NCBI GenBank assembly: GCA_045106855.1
Contig: JBGCFI010000033.1
Location: 62,001-126,000, forward strand
From: Granulosicoccus sp045106855
GTDB lineage: Bacteria; Pseudomonadota; Gammaproteobacteria; Granulosicoccales; Granulosicoccaceae
Reading direction: 5' to 3'
DNA length: 64,000 nt
Position numbers and translations under genes: made by a program. Under the pieces are notes generated by a model that saw nothing but the letters and a program-made list of their open reading frames with translations, made no database searches and was not told the origin of the DNA. How positions within the stretch are numbered: position 1 is the stretch's first letter; the number at the start of each line of letters is the position of its first letter. Below are positions 8,028 through 16,487 of this stretch, one piece after another.

Positions 8028-10642
8028 CCGGTTTGGTGGCTTGCACCCAGACCTTCACCAGTATCGCCATTGAAGTATTCGAAAAACTGGTGCAATCCTT
8101 CATTGGCTGCTGTTTTAAGCTCAGCGTTTGAGCCACACCATGCGTGTCCGTTTTTTTCATCCTGCTTGAACAGGCGAATCAGTCGCTGAGTAATATGATC
8201 GGCCACTTGATCCAGATTCATGATGTTCTCTGATCCGAGTGGACACTCTATAGTGAAGCTATCACCATAAAACGCATGGTAACGGCGAAGCGATTCGATT
8301 ATCAGGTAATTGATAGGAAACCAGATGGGGCCACGCCAGTTAGAGTTTCCTCCAAACAGATCTGTTTCTCCTTCGCCCGGTTCATAACTGATCGTCAGAA
8401 CTGTACCTTTGTCTGTGGTGTAGGAGAACGGATGATCTTTGTGGATTTTGGACAGCGACCGGATGCCGTAGTCGGACAAGAATTCATCCTCGTCAAGCAG
8501 GTAGGTCAGCACGCGTGTAAGTTTGTATCTGTCCATAAAGGAGAGTAGGTGATGGCGTTCCACGCCACTTGCTTCAAGGTTCGCTATGCTGCCAGCAAGC
8601 TCCGGCCGATGCTCCATTACCCAGCGCATCCGGCGAGTAAAGTCTGGAAACTTCTCATACACCTCATCGTCGATGATGGACACCGCGATTAGTGGCATCA
8701 GGCCAACAAGAGAGCGTACTTTTATCGGGGTCTGTCTTCCGTCAGGTAAATCCAGTCGATCGTAGAAAAAACCATCAGTTTCATCCCACAAACCTGGGTG
8801 TTTGTCGTCCCCGTTGATAGCGTAGGCAATTTGTAAGTAGTGTTCGAGAAATTTACTGGCCATCTCCTCATAAACAGAATTCTCACGAGCCAGCTCAAGC
8901 GCAATGGTGAGCATGCATTGCGAAAAGAAACCCATCCATCCGGTTCCGTCTGACTGGTTTAGAACGCCTCCAGTTGGAGGTTCTTCGGATCGATCAAAAA
9001 TACTGATATTGTCCAGGCCTAGAAATCCACCTTCAAATATTGAATTTCCTTGTGTGTCTTTGCGATTTACCCACCATGTGAAGTTCAATAACAGTTTCTG
9101 GAAGATAGCTTCAAGAAATGGTCGGTCTGCTTCTGTGTGTGCCTGAGCCATCATGTAAACATTCCATGCAGCCCAGGCATGGACTGGCGGATTGACATCT
9201 CCATAGGCCCACTCATAAGCTGGCAGTTGTCCATTGGGATGCATATACCACTCACGCGTAATCAGCGTGAGTTGACGCTTTGCGTAGTCAGTATCCACCA
9301 TTGCCAGGGGCAAGGTGTGAAAGGCCGTATCCCATACGGCGTACCATGGATACTCCCACTTGTCTGGCATCGACATAACATCGAAGTTATGCATGTGCTG
9401 CCAGTGGACGTTGCGCTCATGCGACCGATGTAAGACGGTATTCGGGTCACCTTCATGCCATTGTTTGACATCGTAATAGTACAACTGCTTAGACCACAGC
9501 ATACCTGCCAGAGCCTGACGTTGAACTTGCAGTAAATCCTTGGGTAGTGCGGGTGACTGAATGTCACCGTAGTAGGTGTTCAGTTCTTTTTCGCGTTTAT
9601 GTAAAGTGGGTTTGAAGCCGACAAACGGCCGCGGTTTAGCCGTTTTACACAAGCGCAGTTGAAACGTACGCGATGCTCCTGCGGCTAGAGTTGTCTGGTA
9701 GAGAAGGCCAGCTTTTGTGCCGCGCTGTGCCGGGTTGATTGCGTCGGTATTTTTATTGATCACATACTCGTGAAAAGCATCCTTGACATACACCGTATTG
9801 TTTTGCGATCCATAGAGGTTATGAAAGTTTGTCTCATTGTTGGTGATCATCACCTCCGGCCTACCTTGCCAGTAAAGATGGTAGTCGCCAAGGGCCGGGT
9901 GTTGTGCCAGTAAGGAACTACCCAGATGTTCATGTTTTTCTGTCACTATTTCCGGCATACTGTCGACATCATTCATGGGGCCTTGTGCGTAACCCCAGCT
10001 CCATGTGTTACGAAACCACAGTTGCGGAATCAGTGATACCGGAGCTGAACCGGATGCACGATTGGTGACGGTAATGCTTATCAGGATATCTTCGCCAGTT
10101 GCCTTGGCATAGGTTACTTTCACATCAAAGTAGCGGTTGTCTGCAAAGACACCAGTGTCACTGATTTCGTATTCTCGATCGGTATATCCACGGGCTGCAT
10201 TCTCGATGCGTAGTTTTTCATAGGGAAATTCACTCTGCGGGTAGTAATAGCGCATGCTGGCGAAACTGTGTGTCGGCGTGCTTTCCTCGTACCAGTAAAG
10301 CTCTTTAACATCTTCACCGTGGTTACCTTCCGGACCACTGAGTCCAAATAAGCGCTCTTTCAGGTAAGGGTCCTGACCGTTCCACAAGGCAATACCAAAG
10401 CACAGGTACTGGTTACGGTCGCAGAATCCTGCAAGCGCATCTTCGTTCCAACGGTAAGTCCGGCTTCTGGCATGATCGTGGGGGAAATAAGCCCACGCGT
10501 TTCCGTCTGTGCTGTAGTCTTCACGTACTGTGCCCCAGGCGCGTTCGGCCAGATAGGGACCCCACTGTTTCCAGTTGGCGCGTTTTGCGCCATGGGCATT
10601 CAGTCGTCGCTGTTCGGCATTTTGCGGTCGCTTGAGTGGCAT
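7976..10642 (-). CDS. GH63-family glycoside hydrolase (glucosidase-like)
   Basis: This 888-residue cytoplasmic-type protein has no signal peptide. The N-terminal half is a beta-sandwich (WAYFPHDHARSRTYRW, GNHGEDVKELYWY). The C-terminal half is an (alpha/alpha)6 barrel with GH63-type signatures: AVWDTAFHTLPLA near Asp438, GQLPAYEWAYGDVNPP, and GGNSNWRGPIWFPINYL near the C terminus. In GH63 the acid and base are an Asp in the first type of motif and a Glu/Asp near the last, so D438 is the likely acid (inference). GH63 includes processing glucosidase I, mannosylglycerate and glucosylglycerate hydrolases and many uncharacterised bacterial enzymes, so the substrate is open. It is divergent from the DNA glycosylase gene, 44 bases away. 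Confidence 0.87.
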   Translation of the reverse strand: MPLKRPQNAEQRRLNAHGAKRANWKQWGPYLAERAWGTVREDYSTDGNAWAYFPHDHARSRTYRWNEDALAGFCDRNQYLCFGIALWNGQDPYLKERLFGLSGPEGNHGEDVKELYWYEESTPTHSFASMRYYYPQSEFPYEKLRIENAARGYTDREYEISDTGVFADNRYFDVKVTYAKATGEDILISITVTNRASGSAPVSLIPQLWFRNTWSWGYAQGPMNDVDSMPEIVTEKHEHLGSSLLAQHPALGDYHLYWQGRPEVMITNNETNFHNLYGSQNNTVYVKDAFHEYVINKNTDAINPAQRGTKAGLLYQTTLAAGASRTFQLRLCKTAKPRPFVGFKPTLHKREKELNTYYGDIQSPALPKDLLQVQRQALAGMLWSKQLYYYDVKQWHEGDPNTVLHRSHERNVHWQHMHNFDVMSMPDKWEYPWYAVWDTAFHTLPLAMVDTDYAKRQLTLITREWYMHPNGQLPAYEWAYGDVNPPVHAWAAWNVYMMAQAHTEADRPFLEAIFQKLLLNFTWWVNRKDTQGNSIFEGGFLGLDNISIFDRSEEPPTGGVLNQSDGTGWMGFFSQCMLTIALELARENSVYEEMASKFLEHYLQIAYAINGDDKHPGLWDETDGFFYDRLDLPDGRQTPIKVRSLVGLMPLIAVSIIDDEVYEKFPDFTRRMRWVMEHRPELAGSIANLEASGVERHHLLSFMDRYKLTRVLTYLLDEDEFLSDYGIRSLSKIHKDHPFSYTTDKGTVLTISYEPGEGETDLFGGNSNWRGPIWFPINYLIIESLRRYHAFYGDSFTIECPLGSENIMNLDQVADHITQRLIRLFKQDEKNGHAWCGSNAELKTAANEGLHQFFEYFNGDTGEGLGASHQTGWTGLIALLMQQAYPSR

Positions 10643-10686
10643 GGCGATTTGGGTGTCTTGGCAAAGTGTGTATTGGAGTCTGACGA

Positions 10687-11313
10687 GTGTATCAACTAAC
10701 CGCTAGCGTCATGCAGGACTCGCTGCAGGTGCTGTCAGATCGTGACAAGTTACTTGCGGAAATCTACCAGCAATTTGGCAAGCCCCCGCTGTGGGCCCGA
10801 CCTCAGAGCTTTGCAACTTTGGTGCACATTATTCTAGAGCAGAAAGTATCATTGGCGAGCGCCAATGCCGTGATGACGCGTGTTCGAACTATCTGTCCTG
10901 GTATGAAACCGTCTGCGTTTTTGCTGGTTACCGAAAACCAATTATATAAAGCGGGTGTCAGCGCAAGAAAGGTTGTCTATTGTCAATCGATAGCGAGATG
11001 TCTGGTCAACCGTGAACTGATCTTGCCCGGTTTGCGCAAACTCGACGATAATGAGGTTATAGAGACGTTAACGTCAATCAAAGGCATCGGTCCATGGACC
11101 GCAGGTGTTTACCTGATGATGGCATTACGCCGTCCTGATGCCTGGGCCAGCGGCGACAGAGCTTTGGCGGTAAGCTATGCCGAATGTGCGAGGCTTGATG
11201 AGGTACCGAGTTACGCGGAACTCGACGATATAGCCAGCGCCTGGATACCTTATCGCGCGACTGCGGCGCGTCTTTTGTGGCATGCGTATTTGAAGAAGCG
11301 TAACCGACATTAG
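10687..11313 (+). CDS. DNA-3-methyladenine glycosylase II-like (HhH-GPD family)
   Basis: The 208-residue protein carries the helix-hairpin-helix plus Gly/Pro/Asp motif: SIKGIGPWTAGVYLMMAL followed by the catalytic aspartate in ASGDRAL (Asp157). This matches the AlkA type, which excises alkylated purines from DNA as the first step of base excision repair. It is shorter than E. coli AlkA (282 residues) and lacks the N-terminal TBP-like domain, like the compact AlkA forms of many bacteria. There is no FeS cysteine cluster, which argues against the Nth or MutY types. The start is a GTG at 10687; an ATG at 10711 is an alternative. A second methyladenine glycosylase (Tag) lies at 20526. The next gene starts six bases after the stop. 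Confidence 0.85.
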   Translation: MYQLTASVMQDSLQVLSDRDKLLAEIYQQFGKPPLWARPQSFATLVHIILEQKVSLASANAVMTRVRTICPGMKPSAFLLVTENQLYKAGVSARKVVYCQSIARCLVNRELILPGLRKLDDNEVIETLTSIKGIGPWTAGVYLMMALRRPDAWASGDRALAVSYAECARLDEVPSYAELDDIASAWIPYRATAARLLWHAYLKKRNRH

Positions 11314-11319
11314 AATAAT

Positions 11320-12540
11320 TTGAACCGCGTAACCAGACCTTCCGCTATAACAACTGACTCACAGGAGACTGCAACCCAGTGGTTGCCAATCCTGCTGTTG
11401 TTCTTATCCGGATGTTCAGTCGCTTTGCATATCGGCAAAGTGCCTGCGGCCCTGCCACTCCTTATCGAGCAGTTGCAACTGAGCCTGACTCAGAGTGGTC
11501 TGGTGGTGTCCTTGTATTCATTGATGATCGCGATCCTGGGTGTCGTTCTGGGTCTTATGGTGAGAAGATTCGGTTATGTGGCATTTGCTATTACCGGCCT
11601 GGGCCTTGTAGCTGTTGGCTCACTGACCGGCTCGTTAAGCGTCACTTTGCAGTGGTTATTGATTACACGCGTGCTGGAAGGGCTGGGCTGGATCATGTCG
11701 GTTATTGCGTTTCCTCCTTTACTGAGCGCATTTGCAGCTGCTCGCGACCGCCCTCTGGTTCTGGGAATCTGGGGTGGCTTTGTGCCTCTGGGCGCAGGTA
11801 CCATGCTAATCGTTGCCCCGTGGATTCAACACATCGGTGATTGGCAGTTGTCTTGGCAGGTGGCTGGTGCAGCAACTGCGCTGGCGTTGTTTGTTGCGTG
11901 GATAGTGACAAGAGTCAAAGAGCAGGACATCCGGCACTTGCGCGTTGGAGAGGAGGTGCTTCCGTTTGTTGAGTTGAAGAAGCCGGTTGTATGGCTTTTC
12001 AGCTTCTGTTTTTTTTCCTATTCCAGCCAGTTCACCGCCGTTACCTCGTTCTTGCCAACTCTGTTTATCGATACGTCAAACTGGACACTGGCTGACACAA
12101 GCCGAGTTGTGGCACTTATTGTCCTGAGTAACGTAATTGGCAACGTCGCCGCCGGATACCTGCTCCGGTTTGGTGCCAGCAATGTTTCGCTATTGCTTGG
12201 TAGCGCGGTGGTCATGGGGCTGTGCGCCATGATCGTGTTCGCGGAGTCGATGGGCATGCCAGTCAGAATTGCAGCCGCTTTCATGTTCTCGGCTTTTGGG
12301 GGATTGATCCCCGGTACTTTGTTCGCCAGTCTGCCTCGGGTGGCAGACAATCCTCTGGCTATCGGACTGCTAATTGGTCTTATGCTGCAGTTTGCCGGCC
12401 TGGGGCAACTGATAGGTGGTGTCGTGCTACCTGCTGTTGTGGAATACTTTGATCATTGGCAGGCTGCCGGTGTGTACTGCCTTTTGGTAGCCATCAGTGG
12501 CTGTGTGGCCGCAGCGCTTGTACCTCGATTCGAAAGATAA
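11320..12540 (+). CDS. MFS transporter (CynX/NimT-like)
   Basis: About 12 hydrophobic segments in 406 residues, with the cytoplasmic loop G-x-x-x-R-R-F-G after the second helix and a long central loop near residues 190-215 splitting two six-helix halves, mark a major facilitator family permease. The pattern AALPLLIEQLQLS near the N terminus and the overall layout resemble the cyanate/2-nitroimidazole transporter group; the substrate cannot be read from sequence. The only start near the N terminus is TTG (11320), six bases after the glycosylase stop, so translation may be coupled. It converges with dsbD. Confidence 0.8.
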   Translation: MNRVTRPSAITTDSQETATQWLPILLLFLSGCSVALHIGKVPAALPLLIEQLQLSLTQSGLVVSLYSLMIAILGVVLGLMVRRFGYVAFAITGLGLVAVGSLTGSLSVTLQWLLITRVLEGLGWIMSVIAFPPLLSAFAAARDRPLVLGIWGGFVPLGAGTMLIVAPWIQHIGDWQLSWQVAGAATALALFVAWIVTRVKEQDIRHLRVGEEVLPFVELKKPVVWLFSFCFFSYSSQFTAVTSFLPTLFIDTSNWTLADTSRVVALIVLSNVIGNVAAGYLLRFGASNVSLLLGSAVVMGLCAMIVFAESMGMPVRIAAAFMFSAFGGLIPGTLFASLPRVADNPLAIGLLIGLMLQFAGLGQLIGGVVLPAVVEYFDHWQAAGVYCLLVAISGCVAAALVPRFER

Positions 12541-12549
12541 TAGTGGCAC

Positions 12550-15072
12550 CTAAATGCCTACGCTTGTGATGAAACTGCGAATGTGTGACGTGAATTTGTC
12601 CGCGTTCATGAAACCGACAACACGGGCTGCTGGAAGCTCACGTCCGGTTGCATCATAGAAGATAATGCCTGGCGGACCGAATAGGTCAAACTGCTTCAGC
12701 AAAGCCTGATCTAAAGCGTCGTTGGCTGTGACATCGGCTTGCAGGACAACGGCTGAACTGAGTAAGTCCTGCACCCGACTATCAGAGAAAGTAAAGGCCT
12801 CCATTTCTTTACAGCTAACGCACCAGTCAGCGTAAAAGTCGAGCATTACCGGCCGCCCCTGAGCACTTGCCTGTGCAACGATGCTTTGCAGGTTCTCAAC
12901 GCTTTTAACACGTTGAAAGGGCAGTGCGTGATCGTTTATTGCCGTATCTGCTGGTGTGCTTCCGCCTGCCAGCGCACCCAGTGGAGTTGTGTAACTCTTG
13001 CCTCCGGCTAAAGCACCCACCAGTAAAGCCAGCCCGTACACGGCGACAACCAGTCCCACACCTTTGCCAAAGCGTTGCCATCCACTGCTGTCACGGGTAA
13101 TCGAATCGGTAGCACCTAGATGTACGCCACTTATGAGCGCGATGATTCCGTACAGACCCATGGCGACTGTCGTGGGCAGGAAGCGAGAAATCATGTACAC
13201 AGCCATGCACAACATCAGGATGCCAAAAATGTGTTTGGTAGTATTCATCCATGCACCAGCCTTGGGTACCAGCTTGCCAGCTGAGGTTCCTATGAGAAGC
13301 AATGGCGCACCCATGCCCAAACCAAGCGCAAATAATGCCGCACCGCCAACCATCGCATCGCCAGTTTTTGCGATGTAAATTAGTGCGCCTGCCAGAGGCG
13401 CTGTCACACAGGGTCCGACAATGAGTGTCGAAATGAATCCCATGGCGGCAACACCTCCAATTTGACCGCCGCCTTGACTGTTGGACCATTGCGTCAGCTT
13501 TTCTTGCATCCGCGTTGGAACTTGCAGTTCATAAAAACCAAACATGGAAAGTGACAGCAAGACGAACAGGATAGCGATCCCTGATAACACCCATGGATTT
13601 TGTAAAAATGCCTGTACGTTGTACCCGGATAATCCGACGATCACGCCCACAAGCGCATAAGTACTGGCCATGACTAAAACGTAAACCAGCGAAAGCTTGA
13701 AAGCTCGACCCGTTGTTATGGAAGATCCCTGTCCCACTATCAGGCTGGAAAGAATGGGGATCATCGGCAGCACACACGGTGTAAAGGCCAGCAAAAGACC
13801 AAGCCCGAAGAACGTTGCCACGGTTAACCAGAGGCTGCTCGATCCGAGCAAACTGAACAATCTGTCCTGCTCCGATTGAACGGGTACACCGGCTGTGTTC
13901 ACTAACGATGTTGAGGCTGTAGTCTGCGCGTTTTTAGTACTCTCAGAACCTTGTGGCTGTGCATCGATATCACTACGGGTCCCGGAATCGACTAGCGGCA
14001 CAAGATCACTGCTTTCAAAAGGACCGGTAGTTGCCGCGCTAAAAATGACTGGCAATGTTGTTTCAGACGGTGGAAAACAGACCCCGATATCAGCACAGCC
14101 CTGATAGTAAATGGTTAGTTCACCTTGTGTACCCAGCAACGATGCATCGCCGTTGAGCACAAGTCTGGCATCCGCCTCATGCCGAAGCACCGAAACGTTG
14201 CCGAAGAATTCATCATATTGCTCGGTACCCCGACTAACCAGATTTTCGCCCACTACAACGTTAGTGGCTGGCTTGAGTGAAAAGCTCAGTTTGTCCCGGT
14301 AAAGGTAGTATCCATCTTCGATAAACCAGCGAACATCGATGGTATCCGGACTCGCCGTCATAATTTGAGGCAGGTATGCAAGCTCAGGTGGCAGCAACTG
14401 TTCCGGCCCACCGCTTTCTCCCAGAATGTTGCCAAGCGTGAAACCTGATGTCTCGGGAAGGATGCTGGCGGCATCAGCAGGCGTTGATTGCTTACTCGTT
14501 AATGTGGCGATTGTCTCGGTGATATTTGCCCGGACAGGTAGTTCGACGTCGAGTTTTGTTGTCGTTGGCGGATAGCACAGTCCAATATCCGCGCATCCCT
14601 GAAACTTGATTGCCAAGGTGAGGTTTGGCGCTTGACCTGATGTTGAATACGGCAGGGAGATGATGGTTGAATCACGAAATATCGCCTGTTCACCGAAATA
14701 GTCATCGGTCGTCATGATGGCTTTTGCAAATTCAGGCGGGCCGAGATCGACCGGCAATGGCTGGTCGGTTTCAATCAGCGATTTAAGCGAACTTGCTTGT
14801 GTTGCAGGCTCCGCTACCTTGTCAACGGCGAAGTGCAGCTTGTCGCGGTAAAGGTAATACCCATCAGCAATCGAGAACTCTATATCGATAGTGCTGTCAT
14901 TGACAGAAACGATCTCTGGCGCGAAAGCGATTTCTGGGGCTAATGGCTCATCCCCTCCAAACAGGTTTGCATTGACTGGCAGGGTGCTCGCCAGGGATGC
15001 TATCGCCACAATCAGCGTAACAGTCAGATTTCTCCAGCCTCGAAGGCACTTGTCGTTGAGCTCTTCAGTCAT
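12550..15072 (-). CDS. dsbD: Thiol:disulfide interchange protein DsbD with two alpha domains
   Basis: DsbD carries electrons from cytoplasmic thioredoxin across the inner membrane to periplasmic reductases. From the ATG at 15072 the protein has 840 residues: a signal segment, then two copies of the periplasmic alpha domain. Both copies have a GYYLYRDKL strand and a redox pair in GCADIG[LV]C[YF]PP (Cys160/166 and Cys326/332). The membrane domain contains FTPCVLPMIPIL and GPCVTAPLAGA, each with its active cysteine. The C-terminal thioredoxin-like gamma domain has DWCVSC (Cys751/754). E. coli DsbD has a single alpha domain, so the duplicated one is unusual. A TTG at 15168 would add 32 residues and bury the signal peptide, so ATG is preferred. 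The dsbD-fxsA-groESL neighbourhood resembles that of E. coli. Confidence 0.93.
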   Translation of the reverse strand: MTEELNDKCLRGWRNLTVTLIVAIASLASTLPVNANLFGGDEPLAPEIAFAPEIVSVNDSTIDIEFSIADGYYLYRDKLHFAVDKVAEPATQASSLKSLIETDQPLPVDLGPPEFAKAIMTTDDYFGEQAIFRDSTIISLPYSTSGQAPNLTLAIKFQGCADIGLCYPPTTTKLDVELPVRANITETIATLTSKQSTPADAASILPETSGFTLGNILGESGGPEQLLPPELAYLPQIMTASPDTIDVRWFIEDGYYLYRDKLSFSLKPATNVVVGENLVSRGTEQYDEFFGNVSVLRHEADARLVLNGDASLLGTQGELTIYYQGCADIGVCFPPSETTLPVIFSAATTGPFESSDLVPLVDSGTRSDIDAQPQGSESTKNAQTTASTSLVNTAGVPVQSEQDRLFSLLGSSSLWLTVATFFGLGLLLAFTPCVLPMIPILSSLIVGQGSSITTGRAFKLSLVYVLVMASTYALVGVIVGLSGYNVQAFLQNPWVLSGIAILFVLLSLSMFGFYELQVPTRMQEKLTQWSNSQGGGQIGGVAAMGFISTLIVGPCVTAPLAGALIYIAKTGDAMVGGAALFALGLGMGAPLLLIGTSAGKLVPKAGAWMNTTKHIFGILMLCMAVYMISRFLPTTVAMGLYGIIALISGVHLGATDSITRDSSGWQRFGKGVGLVVAVYGLALLVGALAGGKSYTTPLGALAGGSTPADTAINDHALPFQRVKSVENLQSIVAQASAQGRPVMLDFYADWCVSCKEMEAFTFSDSRVQDLLSSAVVLQADVTANDALDQALLKQFDLFGPPGIIFYDATGRELPAARVVGFMNADKFTSHIRSFITSVGI

Positions 15073-15355
15073 TTTGGATATTCGGGCACTTGCTGATTGT
15101 CTGTTGCATGGAGTTTTCTGCAAGTTAATAGCGACCAGAACACGTTCAAACCTCACGGATTGTGCCAATGTACTGAGTCTTCGACTGGCTTGGATCCCGT
15201 TGCATGGCTATTTGGGTCGTAGCGCTGGTATTGTAAGTGAAGTCATTCCTCGTTTGCTCTGTGATGACAACGCAACACTTCGCTAATTCTATGGAATACG
15301 GGTTGTAAGAGGGTGTTTGCGTCAATAGGTTCAAGTTTCCCTGCAGGAGCTGTGA

Positions 15356-15844
15356 ATGCCGTACGCCCTTTTTTTGTTCATCGCCATGCCGATCATCGAA
15401 ATCGCAGTGCTATTGCGCGTTGGCGACGCTTTTGGCTGGATACCCACGTTGCTCATTGTGGTTGTTACGGCAATCATTGGCAGCGGCATGTTACGTCAAC
15501 AGGGTCTGGCGACATTGAACAAGGCTCGACAACGGATGGATTCAGGGGAAATGCCAGCGCAACAGTTGCTGGAGGGAATTCTCATCATGATCGGTGGGGT
15601 GCTTCTTCTTACACCAGGTTTCGTCACTGATGCATTTGGTTTTGCCTGCCTCATTCCGCTGACACGTCAATGGCTGGCCGGAAAATTGTCTGCGCGAGCC
15701 GTTGTCGGATTTTCCAATGCCAATCAAGGGGTTGGCCCCGAACCACGAGCCAAATCCGGCGCTCAAGCACAACCTGGTGGCGGCTACAGACCCCATTCCG
15801 GCGACATCATTGATGGTGATTTCAAGCGGCTTGACGACGATTAG
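15356..15844 (+). CDS. fxsA: FxsA family membrane protein
   Basis: FxsA is a small inner-membrane protein; in E. coli its overproduction relieves exclusion of phage T7 by the F plasmid, and its normal role is unclear. The 162-residue product has an N-terminal helix beginning MPYALFLFIAMPIIEI, a second helix near residues 25-45 (GWIPTLLIVVVTAIIG) and a third around GGVLLLTPGFVTDAFG, the typical FxsA signature. A polar Gly/Pro-rich tail ends the protein. GCAGGAGC lies 5-12 bases before the ATG and decides the start. It is divergent from dsbD across 283 bases and lies directly upstream of groES. Confidence 0.9.
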   Translation: MPYALFLFIAMPIIEIAVLLRVGDAFGWIPTLLIVVVTAIIGSGMLRQQGLATLNKARQRMDSGEMPAQQLLEGILIMIGGVLLLTPGFVTDAFGFACLIPLTRQWLAGKLSARAVVGFSNANQGVGPEPRAKSGAQAQPGGGYRPHSGDIIDGDFKRLDDD

Positions 15845-16001
15845 CCCCGCTGATTGCCCCCATTAGATTGCTGGGTCTTCGAGATCCCGGAGCCCCCGGT
15901 TGTTGCAATCCGTTTTACTCGGCTGACCACACGCATAGGTCGTCAGACATATTGTTTGCCGGGATAACGGTTTTTTTTTCGCAAATAGTCTGCAGAAGGG
16001 G

Positions 16002-16029
16002 TTGATATTGTAGTTGAGGACCTTAGAAT
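16002..16029 (+). promoter_or_regulatory. Probable sigma-70 promoter of groESL
   Basis: TTGATA at 16002-16007 and TAGAAT at 16024-16029 are spaced by 16 bases, a near-consensus housekeeping promoter. The -10 box abuts the CIRCE operator, so a bound HrcA would cover the transcription start. No obvious sigma-32 promoter was found by eye. Confidence 0.7.
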
Positions 16030-16055
16030 TGGCACTCGTCGGCAGAGAGTGCTAA
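16029..16055 (+). promoter_or_regulatory. CIRCE operator (HrcA binding site) before groES
   Basis: The inverted repeat TTGGCACTC-N9-GAGTGCTAA matches the CIRCE consensus TTAGCACTC-N9-GAGTGCTAA with a single mismatch and the exact nine-base spacer. It lies 61 bases before the groES start, right after the predicted -10 box. HrcA represses groESL from this site and releases it on heat shock, when GroEL is titrated by unfolded protein. hrcA itself is not in the window. Confidence 0.93.
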
Positions 16056-16116
16056 CACTTGAGCCGCTTAGTCCAATAATGATCTTTTTAAACAACAAAT
16101 TCGGAGTCGTCCAAGT

Positions 16117-16404
16117 ATGAACATTCGTCCGTTGCATGACCGTGTGGTCGTCAAGCGCATGGAAGAAGAGCGCACGAGTGCCGGTGGCATTGTGATCCCT
16201 GATTCTGCTACTGAGAAGCCAGTTCGTGGTGAAGTTCTGTCAGTTGGTAAGGGCAAAATCGCTGAAAACGGTGACGTCCGCCCACTAGACCTGAAAGTCG
16301 GCGATCAAGTGCTTTTTGGCAAGTATTCGGGTACAGAAATCAAGATTGACGGGGAAGAAGTACTGGTGATGCGTGAAGACGTCATCATGGGTGTTTTCGC
16401 GTAA
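16117..16404 (+). CDS. groES: Co-chaperonin GroES
   Basis: The 95-residue protein is full length and begins MNIRPLHDRVVVKR, the family start. It includes the mobile-loop region (EERTSAGGIVIPDSA), through which the heptameric lid binds GroEL, and the roof/core motifs GEVLSVGKGK and VLFGKYSGTEIK. It caps the GroEL chamber during ATP-driven protein folding in the cytoplasm. First gene of a two-gene operon with groEL 83 bases downstream; control is by the CIRCE site just upstream. Confidence 0.98.
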   Translation: MNIRPLHDRVVVKRMEEERTSAGGIVIPDSATEKPVRGEVLSVGKGKIAENGDVRPLDLKVGDQVLFGKYSGTEIKIDGEEVLVMREDVIMGVFA

Positions 16405-16487
16405 AACCCTTTCCGTCGCGTTGCAGGTCGAGTTCTTGTCTCCCTGCAATTCATTGAAATCAAACTAATTTTTAGAGGAATTTAGTA

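Noticed and set aside
15961..15980. Nine-T run after fxsA as an intrinsic terminator
   Set aside because: Only a 3-bp stem can be formed before it.
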